DNA from: Rallus limicola
Taxonomy: Eukaryota > Chordata > Aves > Gruiformes > Rallidae
Direction of reading: 5' to 3'
Length of the DNA stretch: 64,000 bases
Assembly (NCBI GenBank): GCA_022605955.1
Contig: JAKCOZ010000003.1
Coordinates: 11,293,331 to 11,357,330, forward strand
In this document: piece by piece, positions 20,742 to 32,800 of the stretch
Position numbering within the stretch: position 1 is the first letter of the stretch
How the letters are laid out: each line of letters begins with the position of its first letter
Program-made: the position numbers and the translations under genes
The notes under the pieces: model-generated
Databases searched by the model: none
What the model saw: the letters and a program-made list of their open reading frames with translations, nothing else
Told to the model about the DNA's origin: nothing

Positions 20742-21246
20742 TGTTAGAAACGCCACAGGTCCTAAGACAGGACCCGCAGCAGCCATGCGTTAGAGAAGCT
20801 GCGCTTTGTTACTGGTTATTGCAAGGGCTGGTGTCCTAGCGAGGTGGCACCCCTGTGGGCAGAGTTCTCAGCATTTATACCCTATTTTATACCCTATTCC
20901 TGTCCAAAATCCCTCCCTTGTTTGCCTACTACTCTAGGCGCTTCCAAGGCTTACAGGCCCAACCGAGGCACCTGCCTTCTTCACAAGAGTATATAACAGA
21001 TAATATTACACAGATAATATAACAGATAATATTACACACGTTGCATGCCTGGCAGGGTCCTGCTTCCTCTCGGTGAAGAAAACGATACTCATGAGCTTCT
21101 GAGCAAAGTGCAGTATCTTTCTAAGTTATCAATTGCTCATCTTACATAGCCCTTAACTATTGCCCCTTTATTAACATATCTTGATTGACAATTGTCTTTC
21201 TTTTATCCATAAGACATAGCTTTAGGCTCCAGTTTCCTGTAAGACC
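20742..21246 (-). repeat. ERV 5' LTR (gamma-type provirus)
   Basis: The viral 3' end of this LTR is TTTCTAACA at 20742, next to the primer-binding site. A TATA box (minus TATAAAAT) lies at 20884-20891, with a second TATAAA at 20874-20879. An AATAAC near 20784 may be a weak poly(A) signal. U3 contains a 26-bp tandem repeat at 20991-21037. The right edge is uncertain; GTAAGACCA ending near 21246 would give a TG start on the minus strand. Only the R-U5 part has a counterpart at 12293-12440. Confidence 0.68.
20991..21037. repeat. 26-bp tandem repeat in the LTR U3
   Basis: The unit begins ATATAACAGATAATATTACA and starts at 20991 and again at 21017, with the second copy nearly complete. Tandem repeats in U3 are often enhancers in retroviral LTRs; that role here is inference. 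Confidence 0.85.
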
Positions 21247-21615
21247 ACTTCAGTCTTTGGTAAATGATTCTTGATGAGACAGCTCAAGTCTTTTATTCCT
21301 CAAGTATGTCAGTATGGAAAAATATTACACTTATTTTACAAATGCAAAAGCCACATTCCTCAGCATTTTCTACAACTTGTACTCCAGTAAATAGTTATTT
21401 TTACAACATGAAAGAGATTCAAAAGGAGGAATCTAAGATAATCTCCATCCTTAGATCAATTTTCAATTCTGCAGTAAATCAGGCAGAGTAGGAAAAAGAA
21501 AACTTGGCTCAAGTCTCCCAGGCAGGAGAAATAACTGACAGGGTAGGTCTGGAGTCCCATTTTGCTCCTTGGGAAAAGACGGGGGTGCTAACTTGCACGG
21601 AGTAGTTGGTGACAT
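21247..21615. other. Sequence between the ERV and the next LTR
   Basis: No gene, RNA or repeat was recognised, apart from possible extension of the ERV LTR at its left end. Confidence 0.5.
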
Positions 21616-21930
21616 TGTTAGCAAGACAAAAGCTGAAGGACCTCTAATAAAGAGGAGTAAATGAAGTAAAGGCTATCAGATACCTTGGAAGGCCACCAAG
21701 GGATTACAGGGTGGGGTAGGTGAGTGGGTGATAATGAGCTCTCTTAATGAAAAAGTTAACCATTCCTTGGAAATTCTATGAATATGCATATTTGTCCTGT
21801 ATAAAAGCTGTGTCACTGGCCCTTTGCGGGCCACATGAGGAGAGGCGATCCCCTGTGCTGCACAGCGTTGTAGTAAAGAATGCCTGCTTAATAGCCACCA
21901 AGGCTAGTGAGTTTTGATTTTGGCTTTTCA
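21616..21930 (+). repeat. LTR of a second ERV family, copy A
   Basis: This stretch starts TGTTAGCAAGACAAAAGC and ends GGCTTTTCA. TATAAAA lies at 21800-21806, followed by AGTAAAG near 21870. It is clearly related along its whole length to 25072-25576. No matching target duplication is visible (TGACAT left, CAGTAT right), so it may be an old solo LTR or one end of a rearranged provirus. Confidence 0.8.
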
Positions 21931-24900
21931 CAGTATCAGATGCTACTTCGTAATCCTCTAGCCTTAACCAGGTGACTCCTGAGTTTGCTTGGGGAACTTG
22001 TGAATATCATTCTCAGCACATAATGAGAAGCCTGGGTTTCGGTCTTTGAGGACTGAGGATTTCCATAGTTTTTCACAACTGAAGTGATCCTGTACAGTTT
22101 GTGGTTTCCCAGTTCTCTTTCCAGCTATTTTCTTAAAGCCTTAGCAGATAGGCAAAATCAATCTTGACCTAAGAAATTAAATTTGTAATCCTGTCGTCAA
22201 AAAAACAATCAACAAAGCAGAAGGGGAAGGATGATCCAAGATGATCCTGCAGAGCAGGCAAGAGAAAGTGTCTGGTGGAATCTGCAGAATAAATAGATAC
22301 CCAAAATAAGTCATCAAGAGAAAGTGAGATCACTTCCTTTTCTTTTGGACTGGGGACAGAGAGTGTAAAACATGAACTGAGTAAAGAAGATGGCAAACTG
22401 CCTATAAGGACCTCTTAGTCTGGTGACTAAGGACCACCAAGGAGTGCAGCTGTCAGGGCAATGTAGGTCAGCACCTCTGTGTCCTGTGCTCATACCCCGT
22501 CTCAGATTTGTTAACAACTAATCATTTTGTATACATAGAGATAATGACTAATAATAATTAAAAAGTAATAACAATATGAACTGCTTATGAAAATCAAGAC
22601 TTCTGGAGCTTGAGTCTGTTGTGATATGTCCATTTCCTGAAGAGTCCAGTCAAAGTGATTGCCAATTCCCTAAATGCTCTCCTGAAGAATGCTAATGAGC
22701 CACAGTGGTACAAGCAGTTCCTTTCTTCTGGAACACGTGGAAACAGCTGCAAAAAGACTGAAGAAACCTGCAAAATGGAGGAAACTCAGGGGATTGTATT
22801 TCTTCTTTTCTACTTCACTGCTGTTTTCTCCTGAGGTAGTTAAGAATCCTTTTGCCTATGTTAAAAGCTGTAGGTATGGATGTAATTTCAGGCAGATAAA
22901 ATGAGATCTTATGACTGAGGAAATGTTTCCTGTTATTTGAGCAGTAAAACACAACAAGCTGTTCTTCACCTCTACACCTTTAATATGCAATTCTCTGAAC
23001 AGGAGATTTTGAAAGGTATTATCATAAAATTAATTAGCCTGTGTGGCCATCAGACCTTTCTAGAAATCTATTTGTGTGAAACAGTTAAAAAAAAAAATCA
23101 CTCTACTGTTTTAATTCTCACTTAAAGTACATTCCACGGTATGCTTTACCTTCCTGCTCAAACTCACCTAATCTGGTAAAGCTTCACCATTTTAAGTATC
23201 TCAGCTTTTAAAAAATCTTTGCTTCGGGCTTGCTTTGACAGATTTTATGTATGTAGCAGACAGTGTATTATCACTATAAATAGCAAAAGCCAGATATTGA
23301 TTCCTGCTTACAAGCCAGGACAGTGCTCAATTTTTGATGGATTAAAATGACTAAAATAAGCTGGTCATGTTATAATACAAATTAATGTTTCTTTTTACTG
23401 TCCTTCACACTTGAAGAACCAGCCCTGAACAACTTTGACATCTACAAAACATTTGAAGGGCAGTCAGGTGTGCTAACTGCTAACACAGTTTCATCCTGCA
23501 GTTTTAGTGTGATTTGTGCAAAGTCATGCTGTGGAAGAAAAAATCACCAGACCTTAAAACTGCTTGAATTTATCCTTTCTTTTAAGGTTCAGTGCATTTT
23601 CTAACCTCTGTTCTCATGTTTTCAAAACTGCAGCGAACAAGAAATGAGCTCGTTATGCTTGTGGTAGTTCATTACATAAAAGCCGACACACTCGCAGACA
23701 GGACACCCCCAGAAATGTAAGTAGCAGACTTACATTAATGCTTTAGGTGAACACGAAATTTAGCTGCAACCAAAATTAAGTACTTGCTGTACATGTGCAT
23801 CCCCATAAACAGCTTCACAGAGAGGTTGAAAGCTGCTGCAGAAGTAGCCATTGGCCATCCCAGAGTAGGAAGAAGGGAGATTATTGAGGAAGCCCTGACC
23901 TTTGTTACCTTCTGAAATACCCCACACGTGCTCTCATGGAGTCTTAAGTCTTACTGAGAAGAATTTATGCACCCATGTTCACGGAAACTTAGTACCTTGA
24001 TTTCAAATATATGTTAAAAAGTGTAATTGTAAGTCAGAAGTTCAGATGGGTTAGAATTTGTTTGACAGTGTCGGTGCTGGGGTCGGTTTGTGTGGTTTGG
24101 GTTTTGTTTGGTGGGTAGGTGGCTTTTATTTTAAGACATGTAATGCAGTTGCAAATGTTGCCAGAAGCTTTTACATTACAGAATGAACTTCCAGAGACAA
24201 GCCGTGAGCTCGGGAAGCCGCTGCCGGCGGCCCCTCCGTGCCCCGGAGCAGCTGAGGAGCCCCGCTGTACAGGTCCTGCGCAGGTTGCGCGGCCCGACAG
24301 GCATCCAGCGGGCACGGACCTTCTGCTCTTCCTGTGATGCACCAGAGGGAGCTCTTGCTCACAAGAACTCGCCTTTGCTCGTCCCTTTTTTTTTGTGGAA
24401 AGCATATTCCGTGCCTAAGCATTTCTTGCTTTAAAGTGGCTCCTTCCGTTAAGTGATAAACAGATGTTGGAAAGCTAAAATAAAATAAAATAAGATTATT
24501 TTTAAGAAGTGAAAAAGACAGTCTCAGCCAAACATAATGAAGATGTAGTCCCAAGGAATGGGTTATGACACCCAAGACTTACGCATCAGTGAGGCTTCCG
24601 GTTCAGCAGCAAGAACCACGCGTCACTTTAGGTACCAGGACATATAACATGCAGACACCTCCATCCATGAGGCTCACCGGCACACACACCCTGAGCAGGG
24701 GGCTGCAAAAACTTTTCACAGGAAATGAAGAAATGTCAGTGTGTTCTGACATTGATGGCATTCATGGCCTGCGCTTGGCAACAGGCAGGGATTATTTTCT
24801 GATCAACATTCTTGAGCCTGATTCCTCTCTGGGGACAGGTGCCTGCACCAGGCCTGTACACAGCAGGTAGTGCTGGTGAGGAACAAGTGAGGAACATGAT

Positions 24901-25071
24901 AAATATTAGTTGGTCAGCAACAGACTATGTAAAGGATGTGCAAAGTTCTGCCCAAAGGACTACAATGTTAGCACAACGTGTGCATTGTGATAGCTCAGGG
25001 GAAACAGCTCATCTCTGAGAAGGAGACAGAACAGGAGGGCCCTGAAGTGTGCAGAACCAGCGCCGTGGCAT
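21931..25071. other. Intergenic sequence between the two related LTRs
   Basis: No retroviral gag, pol or env motif was found in any frame, so this is not an obvious proviral interior. A short GC-rich patch lies at 24200-24310. Open frames such as 24034-24405 have no recognisable domain. Confidence 0.6.
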
Positions 25072-25576
25072 TGTTAGCAAGACAAAAGCTAAAGCTCACC
25101 AAAAGGACCTGTAATGAAGAGGAGTAAATGAAGAAAATGATCATCAAATATCTTTGAAGCCCACCAAGAGATTGTAATGTATGGAAAAACTAACCATTCC
25201 TTGGAAACCCTATGAAAATGCATAAATGTCTCGTATAAAAGCTGTGTCACTGGCCTTTTGCAGCACGTGCATTAGGAGGAGTGATCCCCTGTGCTGCACA
25301 GCGCTGCAGTAAAGAAGCAGAGAATCATAGAATGGTTAGGGCTGGAAAGGACCTTAAAAGATCAAGTTTGAACTCCTGCCATGGGCAGGGACACTCTCCA
25401 ATAGTCCAAGTTGCCCAGAGCCCCATCCAGCCTGGCCTTCAACACTTTCAGAGAGGGGCAGCCACCACTTCCCTGGGCACCTGTGCCAGGGACTCATCAC
25501 CCTCATAGTGAATACCTCATACCTAATAGCTGCATAATAGTCACCAAGACTATTGAGTTTTGATTTTGTCTTTTCA
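25072..25576 (+). repeat. Solo LTR of the same family, copy B, with exact 6-bp target duplication
   Basis: This copy starts TGTTAGCAAGACAAAAGC and ends GTCTTTTCA. TGGCAT flanks it on both sides (25066-25071 and 25577-25582). TATAAAA lies at 25234-25240. A CR1 fragment (about 25318-25530) interrupts it near the poly(A) region. The exact flanks show a single integration that later collapsed to a solo LTR. Confidence 0.9.
25318..25530 (-). mobile_element. CR1 3' fragment nested in the solo LTR
   Basis: It begins AGAATCATAGAATGG, the reverse complement of the CR1 3' tail, and runs through the conserved CR1 3' region. Comparison with LTR copy A, which reads straight from GTAAAGAA to TTAATAGCCACC, marks both borders within a few bases. 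Confidence 0.9.
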
Positions 25577-25582
25577 TGGCAT

Positions 25583-28500
25583 CATTTCAAGGGCTTGTGC
25601 AAAAGGCTGGTTTCTGTCTATTCTCCAGATGAACCTGGGTGGACTGTGTGAAGGGGAGAGATCTGGTGAGGGGCTGAGGGACCTCAGGAAGAGATTGACA
25701 ATGAAAGGTTCACAGTACTGAAGTACACAGGAACCCCAAATGGTGCCCTGGCCAGATGGTAAGTGAAGAATCTAAAGAATCCAGGTGTTATTCCCACAAC
25801 AGTCTTCCTATCAGCTTGCTTTTTGTTTTGTTTTATATTTTTCTCCTAGTCATGGCTGAATTTTGATAATGCTGGTACACTTGCCTCATGAAACCACACG
25901 TGTACCTCTATCCACTCAGAACTGAGGTAAATAAAATAAAATACTTAATAAAAACAGTCCACTCTTTACAACTCTATGTAGCCAGTCATTGTAGAGAGAT
26001 ATAATTTTCTCTGCAGAAATTGTTTCAGTTAAAGCACTTTAAAAATTTTGTGGTTTCATAAATGATGAACAGCTTTTAAAAGACCAAGGACACCTTTATG
26101 CAAAAGAATTCAATATATTTCTCTCTTCAGTTGTATACCTGAATGGTTCTTCTACATTCATAGTTATCCCAGCTATTCATGCTCAGGCTGTAGTTCTGCA
26201 CTGAAAAATGAATGTAACAGTCTGTTACCTTCTGTCATGCTGTAATTACTGCTTATAGGCAGCAGTCAGTTGAACAAATAAAGCCTTTAGCATGAGTGGC
26301 TCTCTAATAAATATGCTACTCTTAATATTTCCCAAGGGAGGCAATACAGGATTTCATGTAAGTGAATGGAGATACCCATCTGGTACACTACCTGGGTACC
26401 CAAGTGTGGTCTTCTGATTCAAAAACCATCTGTCTTAATCTCAGGCAAAATGAGACAAGATGTTGAGTATGTAAAAGGTACCAGATCAGTGTTAGTATTG
26501 CAAGTGTCATCAGTGTTCTAAGTCAAAGGCAGTTTCCACATTTCATCTTACATATAGCTAACATAGCAACAGGGTTATTAATATTTGGAAAGCAAAAAAG
26601 TCAGGTATGTTTCTTTTGTGGCTTTTCTCATTTGTTGTGCATACTTTATTGTCTCTAAGATATTTTACATACTGGTACATTCAGATATTCTTCCAGAAAA
26701 GAGAAACATCTGGAAAAGAAACATATTATTAAGGTGTTTAAAAATGTCAGTCCAAGTCTGGATGTGGCAGCCTGTAACAGAAGAAGTCTAAGCAAAGTCC
26801 ACCCATTAAATAAATCCAGGTAGGAAAACCCAAACATGTAGCAATGTCATGTATAAATAACGGAGAGGACAGAGCCAAGTATGTTGCTTGGAGAAAACAC
26901 GATTACAGGGAAAGGCAAGCAACTTAGGCGGGATCAAAAATAAGAAGAACAAAGTGCCTACCCAGGAGCTCATAGATGTTGGAGAATTTCCTTGCCATTC
27001 TGCCAAACAGGATACACATCCATGCTTGTGCATTTTAGGACTTTGGTTTAGATGGAGAAACATGTGAACTCTTTGAGGTCCTCATTCTTCTCTGTGGCCG
27101 CAAGAGAAGTGAAGGGTCTGTAAAGTGCCTATTGCAGCAAAAGTGACACATAATTTTTATACGATTCACCAAAGCATTCAAAAAATAGCTGGCAAGTGAA
27201 GCATGACTAGAAGGGCTCTGAACTTGGGTGAACAGGTGATGACAACTTCTGATAACACAGGAGGGGTTGTCTGCCATCATCACTAAGAAAACAAGAGCAG
27301 GACTGTCTTTGAGCAGTTACACAAAATGTTTCACAAATGTTGGGCTGATGTGACTGTGCAAAAAAAAAAATCTTGATCATAGAAAGTGCCTCAGTTTGTA
27401 GAACTGTGCAAAGACATTGCAGATACAGGCTTCTGGAAGTGGTAACAAGAGAAGTGAAAAGGGAACAGTAAACCCCACAAAATTATTTGGCCTCTTATAT
27501 GTCCACAGAATGATGAGTAACATATTGACAGTTTCAGAGCACAGAGCAACCTTGGATTTCACGTGATGAAATTGTGGTTGAGACAGAAAATAAGCTGCTG
27601 AATGGTGTGCTTTCAGAAAGAAAAAAATATGTGCACACACTGTCTCTTTCATGTGTTTGCATAGATAAAAGTGAAGGATTAATTGATAGGCAAGAGTTAG
27701 AAGAATATCATATGCCTCCCTAATTCGCCGTGCAACTAGTTCTTACAAAGAAATACAGATACAAAACCTCAAGTATGATTTTACTGGCATCTAATTCCAA
27801 AGTCTAATTTAATGGAAATCTCAGAGAATACACTAGGGCAGAACTGGTAACAGGCAGATCCTCTGCCCAGAACGCAGTCTTTCAGAAAATGGTTCTCTTT
27901 ACTACAGATTGGCTCAGAATCCCAGCCTCTAAAAAGAGCCTTACCACAGCTGCACAGAGCTTTCTCAGTGCAGATTTGTCAAGACTTCGGGCTTGGAGCC
28001 TGGAGTCAAAACTGAACAAAAGCCTGTCTGGTTAAGAAGAATTTATTTGCAGCAACCTCAGTTCCACAATGGCCAAGCTCTGCCAGCCGCATGAGGCACA
28101 GCAGGAGGGAGAAAGAGAATCCAAGAGGGAACTTGGCTTTGTACCTACTGCAGCCGTAGTCATCCTTTTTGAACAGAATTCAGCTGTCAGCCATGTGGAA
28201 GACAAACACCTGTGAGGAAGTACAGAAACAGCTGGTATTAGAGGTGATACAGCAACCAGCGTCTGCTGTGCTCCTTGCCAAGTCCTGCCATCCCCGTGGT
28301 GATGCAACACCTGCTAGTAAAAACTAATGTGTTGGGATGAAGGAGGATACCCAACAGGCAACTGGGGGGGATATTTTCTTTGAAAGAAATAAAGAAGCAA
28401 AGATGATGCCGTGTTTTTATGGGTTGCTTGTTGTTGTTGTTGCAGTTCTTTATTGTAACTTGAGCACAGGGAAATGATTGACAATTAATTGACAATAAAA

Positions 28501-29826
28501 CTGTCCTGCTTTCTTTCTCTTACAGCTTCTATTCCAGACTCATAGTTTCTGTTTCAACATCCTGTAATTTCTCTGGTAGCCATCTCATCTGACCCTTGAG
28601 AACATATTTTCAAAGTGTTTACTTAGATAATACACCTAAACTGGAATCGTTTATTGTTTGTCTTTATAAGGGGTGCTATAAAGTCCATGGGACCTATCAT
28701 GGTGATGTAAAACAGGTAGCTATCAATAGGTTAATAGATAACCAGGGTTTATACCAGTACTGGGCATGAAATCAGGGAGATTTTCATGCTTGTGTTTTGC
28801 ATTATATTAAAAATATCTGATTGTGGCTGGTACTTAATCACAGACTTGGAAAGGCAATACGCTTGTGCCGGTTTGAAAAATGTAATACATTTGTACATAC
28901 CTTACAAAGACCCTTCAGTGACTTCTGCTGGTAGTTTTGCAACATATTTTGGGTCCCAGCAGCTCAGAGGCTTTTTTTTCAGTGCAAAGAGTTAATCTGT
29001 TTTGTTAGAGAAAGTGGCAAACAGAGACTCTGACAAACCTAGCATGGAGTGATACAGGAATTTTATAGCAGACGGGGGGAATTTTAAAGTGGCTGTGGGA
29101 GGGAAGCAAGACCAAAACCACAAGGATTTGCTTCAACAGTTGTGTTTGCTTATGGGCAGAAGAAAGAGTAGAACACTATTGAATGAGAAGATGTAACAAA
29201 AGTCAGTCTGCTTGGACAGGTATTTATTCTGTGTTCTTGAGTGCCCGTAGATCTTCTTGGTGCCAGGAATGCAGCTGCTAATTTTTCAACTTCTTTTTTA
29301 TAATTTGTGATAGTCACACATTTTCAGTACAAAAATAAGATAGTATGTAATAATTAAAGCTGTATATAGAAATAAAATATCAAGGTTCTGTCTTAATATA
29401 TTTTTAATTTTATTAATAACTTATCAAAGTACAGACAGGCTTTTCACAAGGGCTTTTTCTACATTAAATGAAACAGAAAGCTGACATGATAAAACACTGC
29501 AGAGAAAATAAATTATTTCAAGGGATTCAAGGGCTTAATTTAGAACATTGATTCCATTGTGAAAGTCACATGAACCTGCATTTTTATTCAATATATTTAT
29601 TATTAGATTACAGAATATCGTTGTTGATCTTGATAAACTTTTGTAGAATGAGGCTTAATGGAGGTTCCAATGGATTCAGAGTATACACTATGCTCATTAA
29701 GTTAGAATTTACATCTCTAGGCTGACACTACTACTAACTAGTGAGGACTTTCAGTTGTAGGTCTGCATCTGCAAAAAATTATAGCCATCACCATTTCTGT
29801 ATAATGAAAGTCTGGACACCAGTACA
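25583..29826. other. Intergenic, nothing recognised
   Basis: This is AT-rich sequence without recognisable coding, RNA or repeat features beyond short simple repeats (a TTG run at about 28427-28441). Confidence 0.55.
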
Positions 29827-29862
29827 TAGAATCATAGAATGCTTTGGGTTGGAAGGGGTATA
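29827..29862 (-). mobile_element. Tiny CR1 3'-end scrap
   Basis: AGAATCATAGAATGCTTTGG followed by GTTGGAAGGGG matches the antisense CR1 3' terminus. Only about 36 bp remain. Confidence 0.7.
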
Positions 29863-32800
29863 GTCCTGGTGACAAAGAGAATGCACAGTTTCTTCATTCA
29901 CAGATACCCTCTGCATTTTTAAAATACTAGAGGCAGCAAAATGTTGGAAAGCATGAGAAAATAAAAATACTCAGTTTCCTTCCTGGAGTAGTAGGCATGT
30001 TGTGATTTGCATTCTTGAAGCAACTTTGAGCTTGGATAGGTGACAAAAATAAAACTGAGACTATGAGTAATACTTTTCATACCAGCAAGTTTACAAATTG
30101 GAGAGGGAATCTTTCTAAAGGTACTGGATTTTTTCCCCAGTATATACATCATTTTCCTTTTTAAAACATACTGCTATGCTTTTGCAGGTTATGACTGGTT
30201 TATCATTCTTAACTTTCTGTGCTTGCCAAAGGACATATAAACATGCCTTCCTTGTGTTTGTCTATTCAGAATATTAGCCATAATTTAAGGAGAAGAGGAA
30301 TCCAGCATGGCTGTCCAACACAACTTTTCTATTCCATCAGTGTTACATAGAGAGTAGAGGAAACTCTTTCATCCTGACCTCATCTCTCCAATAAAATAAA
30401 GGAATACAGGCAGGGGAAATAAACATATTATTATTTTCTTTCACCAGAAATAGCACATTCTTTCACTGTGAGATCAGTTCTTTCCAGTTCAAAAGGAACA
30501 CGTACTTGAGTACAGAGACACTCAAACTTTACTGTGGATCAGTACATAATACCTCTAACGTAGCCACCTGATCATCTATCTGTGCACCTGAACCTACGGG
30601 TCACCTGGCTAAGGGCATCTCTGTTACTTCTACAGTAGGACAGAAAAGCTACAACTCAGCACATTTCATAGGGAGTAAGAAGGTGAACCAGCTAATTGGG
30701 TAGAGTGTCATTACAGACAAGAACTATAGCACTGAGCATGATGCACTCAGTTGGAGGGTAGCAGCATCTCAAAAATTAAGGCATTTTGTATCTTATTTTC
30801 ATATCAATAGGTATCTAAGTTGCACATTTATGCAATTAGTAATTTGCCACACTGATTAAAAAAGGAAGTGTACACAGTTATATAATGGGAGATATGTGGT
30901 TGCAATTGCCAAATCATTTGCACCTGTGCAAAGGGAATGCAAAACCAGGCAGGTTTATGCTTGCTTTGCAAAATGGAAATACTAATAAAAGCTTGGGAAA
31001 TAGATGTAATTGGAAAAGGTGAGTTTGGGCAAAGGAGGATCCTGCACTACTCATCTCTAGTAGAACTGAGTGACTTCACAGGCTGGTGTGCCCAAAGAAG
31101 TTGTTGCGCCGCAACATATGAATACGTTGGCTTCTATGTATTCCTTCTCATCTTCTCCCACAGAGAGAGGGAGAAAGAACAACTGAATTTTTAGACAACA
31201 GAAATCATTGGTACAGCTAGAAAACAGGATGATTATTTACTTTGGTGGAAAAACAGAGAAGGCCACTTGTTCCCAGACTCACTTAATCAAATCAGTTTAC
31301 CCTGTGAAGAGATGTATTTCAAAGGAAGGTAGATTTGAATATGTAAGGGTAACTTTTACCTTCCTGGGATTCCTCTGCAGCTTAGCTATATCATTCAGGT
31401 ACTCTTCCACTTCTATCAGGTGTAAGGCCTCCAAGGGTTAGATGCTCATCTTCCTGAAATGATACTCCTCTGTCCTGTTGATATGATTTTTGTAGTTGTG
31501 GCTCCATACCTAAAAAAGAAGTACAAAGCTTTCTTTCAAAACTTTTAAAATCTTGTCATCCCCCCTGTGCCACCCCCCATCCCCCGTTTCTTTTTGCTCC
31601 AATTTAAACAGCAGATGAACAGAGATGTTTGACTCAGAGAAAGCAATACTGCTGAAAATAGAATATGAAGGTTAAGCGGTACCATATCGTTTGGAGAACT
31701 CAGTAAAAACACCCCAGAAGCAGTGGGTAAAATCCAGGCTGTAAATTCAGTCAGTGGCAAATTTCCCATTGGCACCCTTAGGCCACATTTTCTCCCGCAA
31801 TATCCAGCTGGTAACTCTAGAGAGGATACCTCCATGTATTCTCTGCAGTAACAAAGCAGTAGCAACAGCACTGCAGGGAGGGATTGGAGCACAGCACCCA
31901 GACTCTGGTTACTTTAGGAGCCTTAACTCAAACTTTGATTTTATCTGCTTGTCAAACAAAGGATCACCTGTACTATAGCTGCACCTCTGCCAGCCAACTA
32001 AGGTCAGAGAAAAGGGTTTTGTAGTGCCTAAGATTAGATTGCTTACCTTCTATTTAAGGAAATGCACAAGTAATGCATATGTAAAATGAAAAAGAGTTTT
32101 TCTTTTCTTCTTGTTCCCGCTTCTTGTGAAGAACAGTAGGTCCTTGTCCCTTAGAGCACCAGCCTTGAGAGGAGGAGCAGTAGTCTGTAAATTAGCGTAA
32201 TCTGTATTATTTCACTTCAGAAATTAAGATCCTCTTTACTTTGTGAGTCCTGGGCATGAAGAACAAAATAAATATTCACTGCACAATGGAGAGCAGCAAA
32301 AACTGATTTACCAAGGGAAGAATAATTTTTGTTAGGCTTTTTTTTGTTTGCTTGCTTTACTAGTTGCTATTTGTCTTAAATAACAAATTCTTAAAATGAA
32401 GATTTCAGGAGGAGCACTTATCAACATCGGGTCTGTACTTAGGGACCTGTGGTGATACCCTTTTTTTTCTTCTGAGTAATTGTTGAGTGAGCTCCCAGGT
32501 CCAGTGTTTATACCTTACACTTTACAGGGTGGAATAACAAACATCCTTCCATTCCCATTTAAAACATCTCTAGCAGTTAATATTCTGACACCCTGCACAG
32601 CCATATGGATGCAGTGTCATCCAGTGCCTTCTAGCGTTGCATGTGTACCTAACGCAGACACAAAAACAACCTTCCAAATTGCTGGCAGTCTGGAGAACAG
32701 CCCCAGATTTTCCCCAGCTAAAACTCTCCAATCTGTTTCCAACGAAACACTGTGCTCTTGCACACAAAGCACGCATTTATGCTGATTAAGCACCAATTTT

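Noticed and set aside
21931..25071. A complete provirus between LTR copies A and B
   Set aside because: There is no primer site after copy A and no gag, pol or env motif in between, and copy B has its own exact target duplication.
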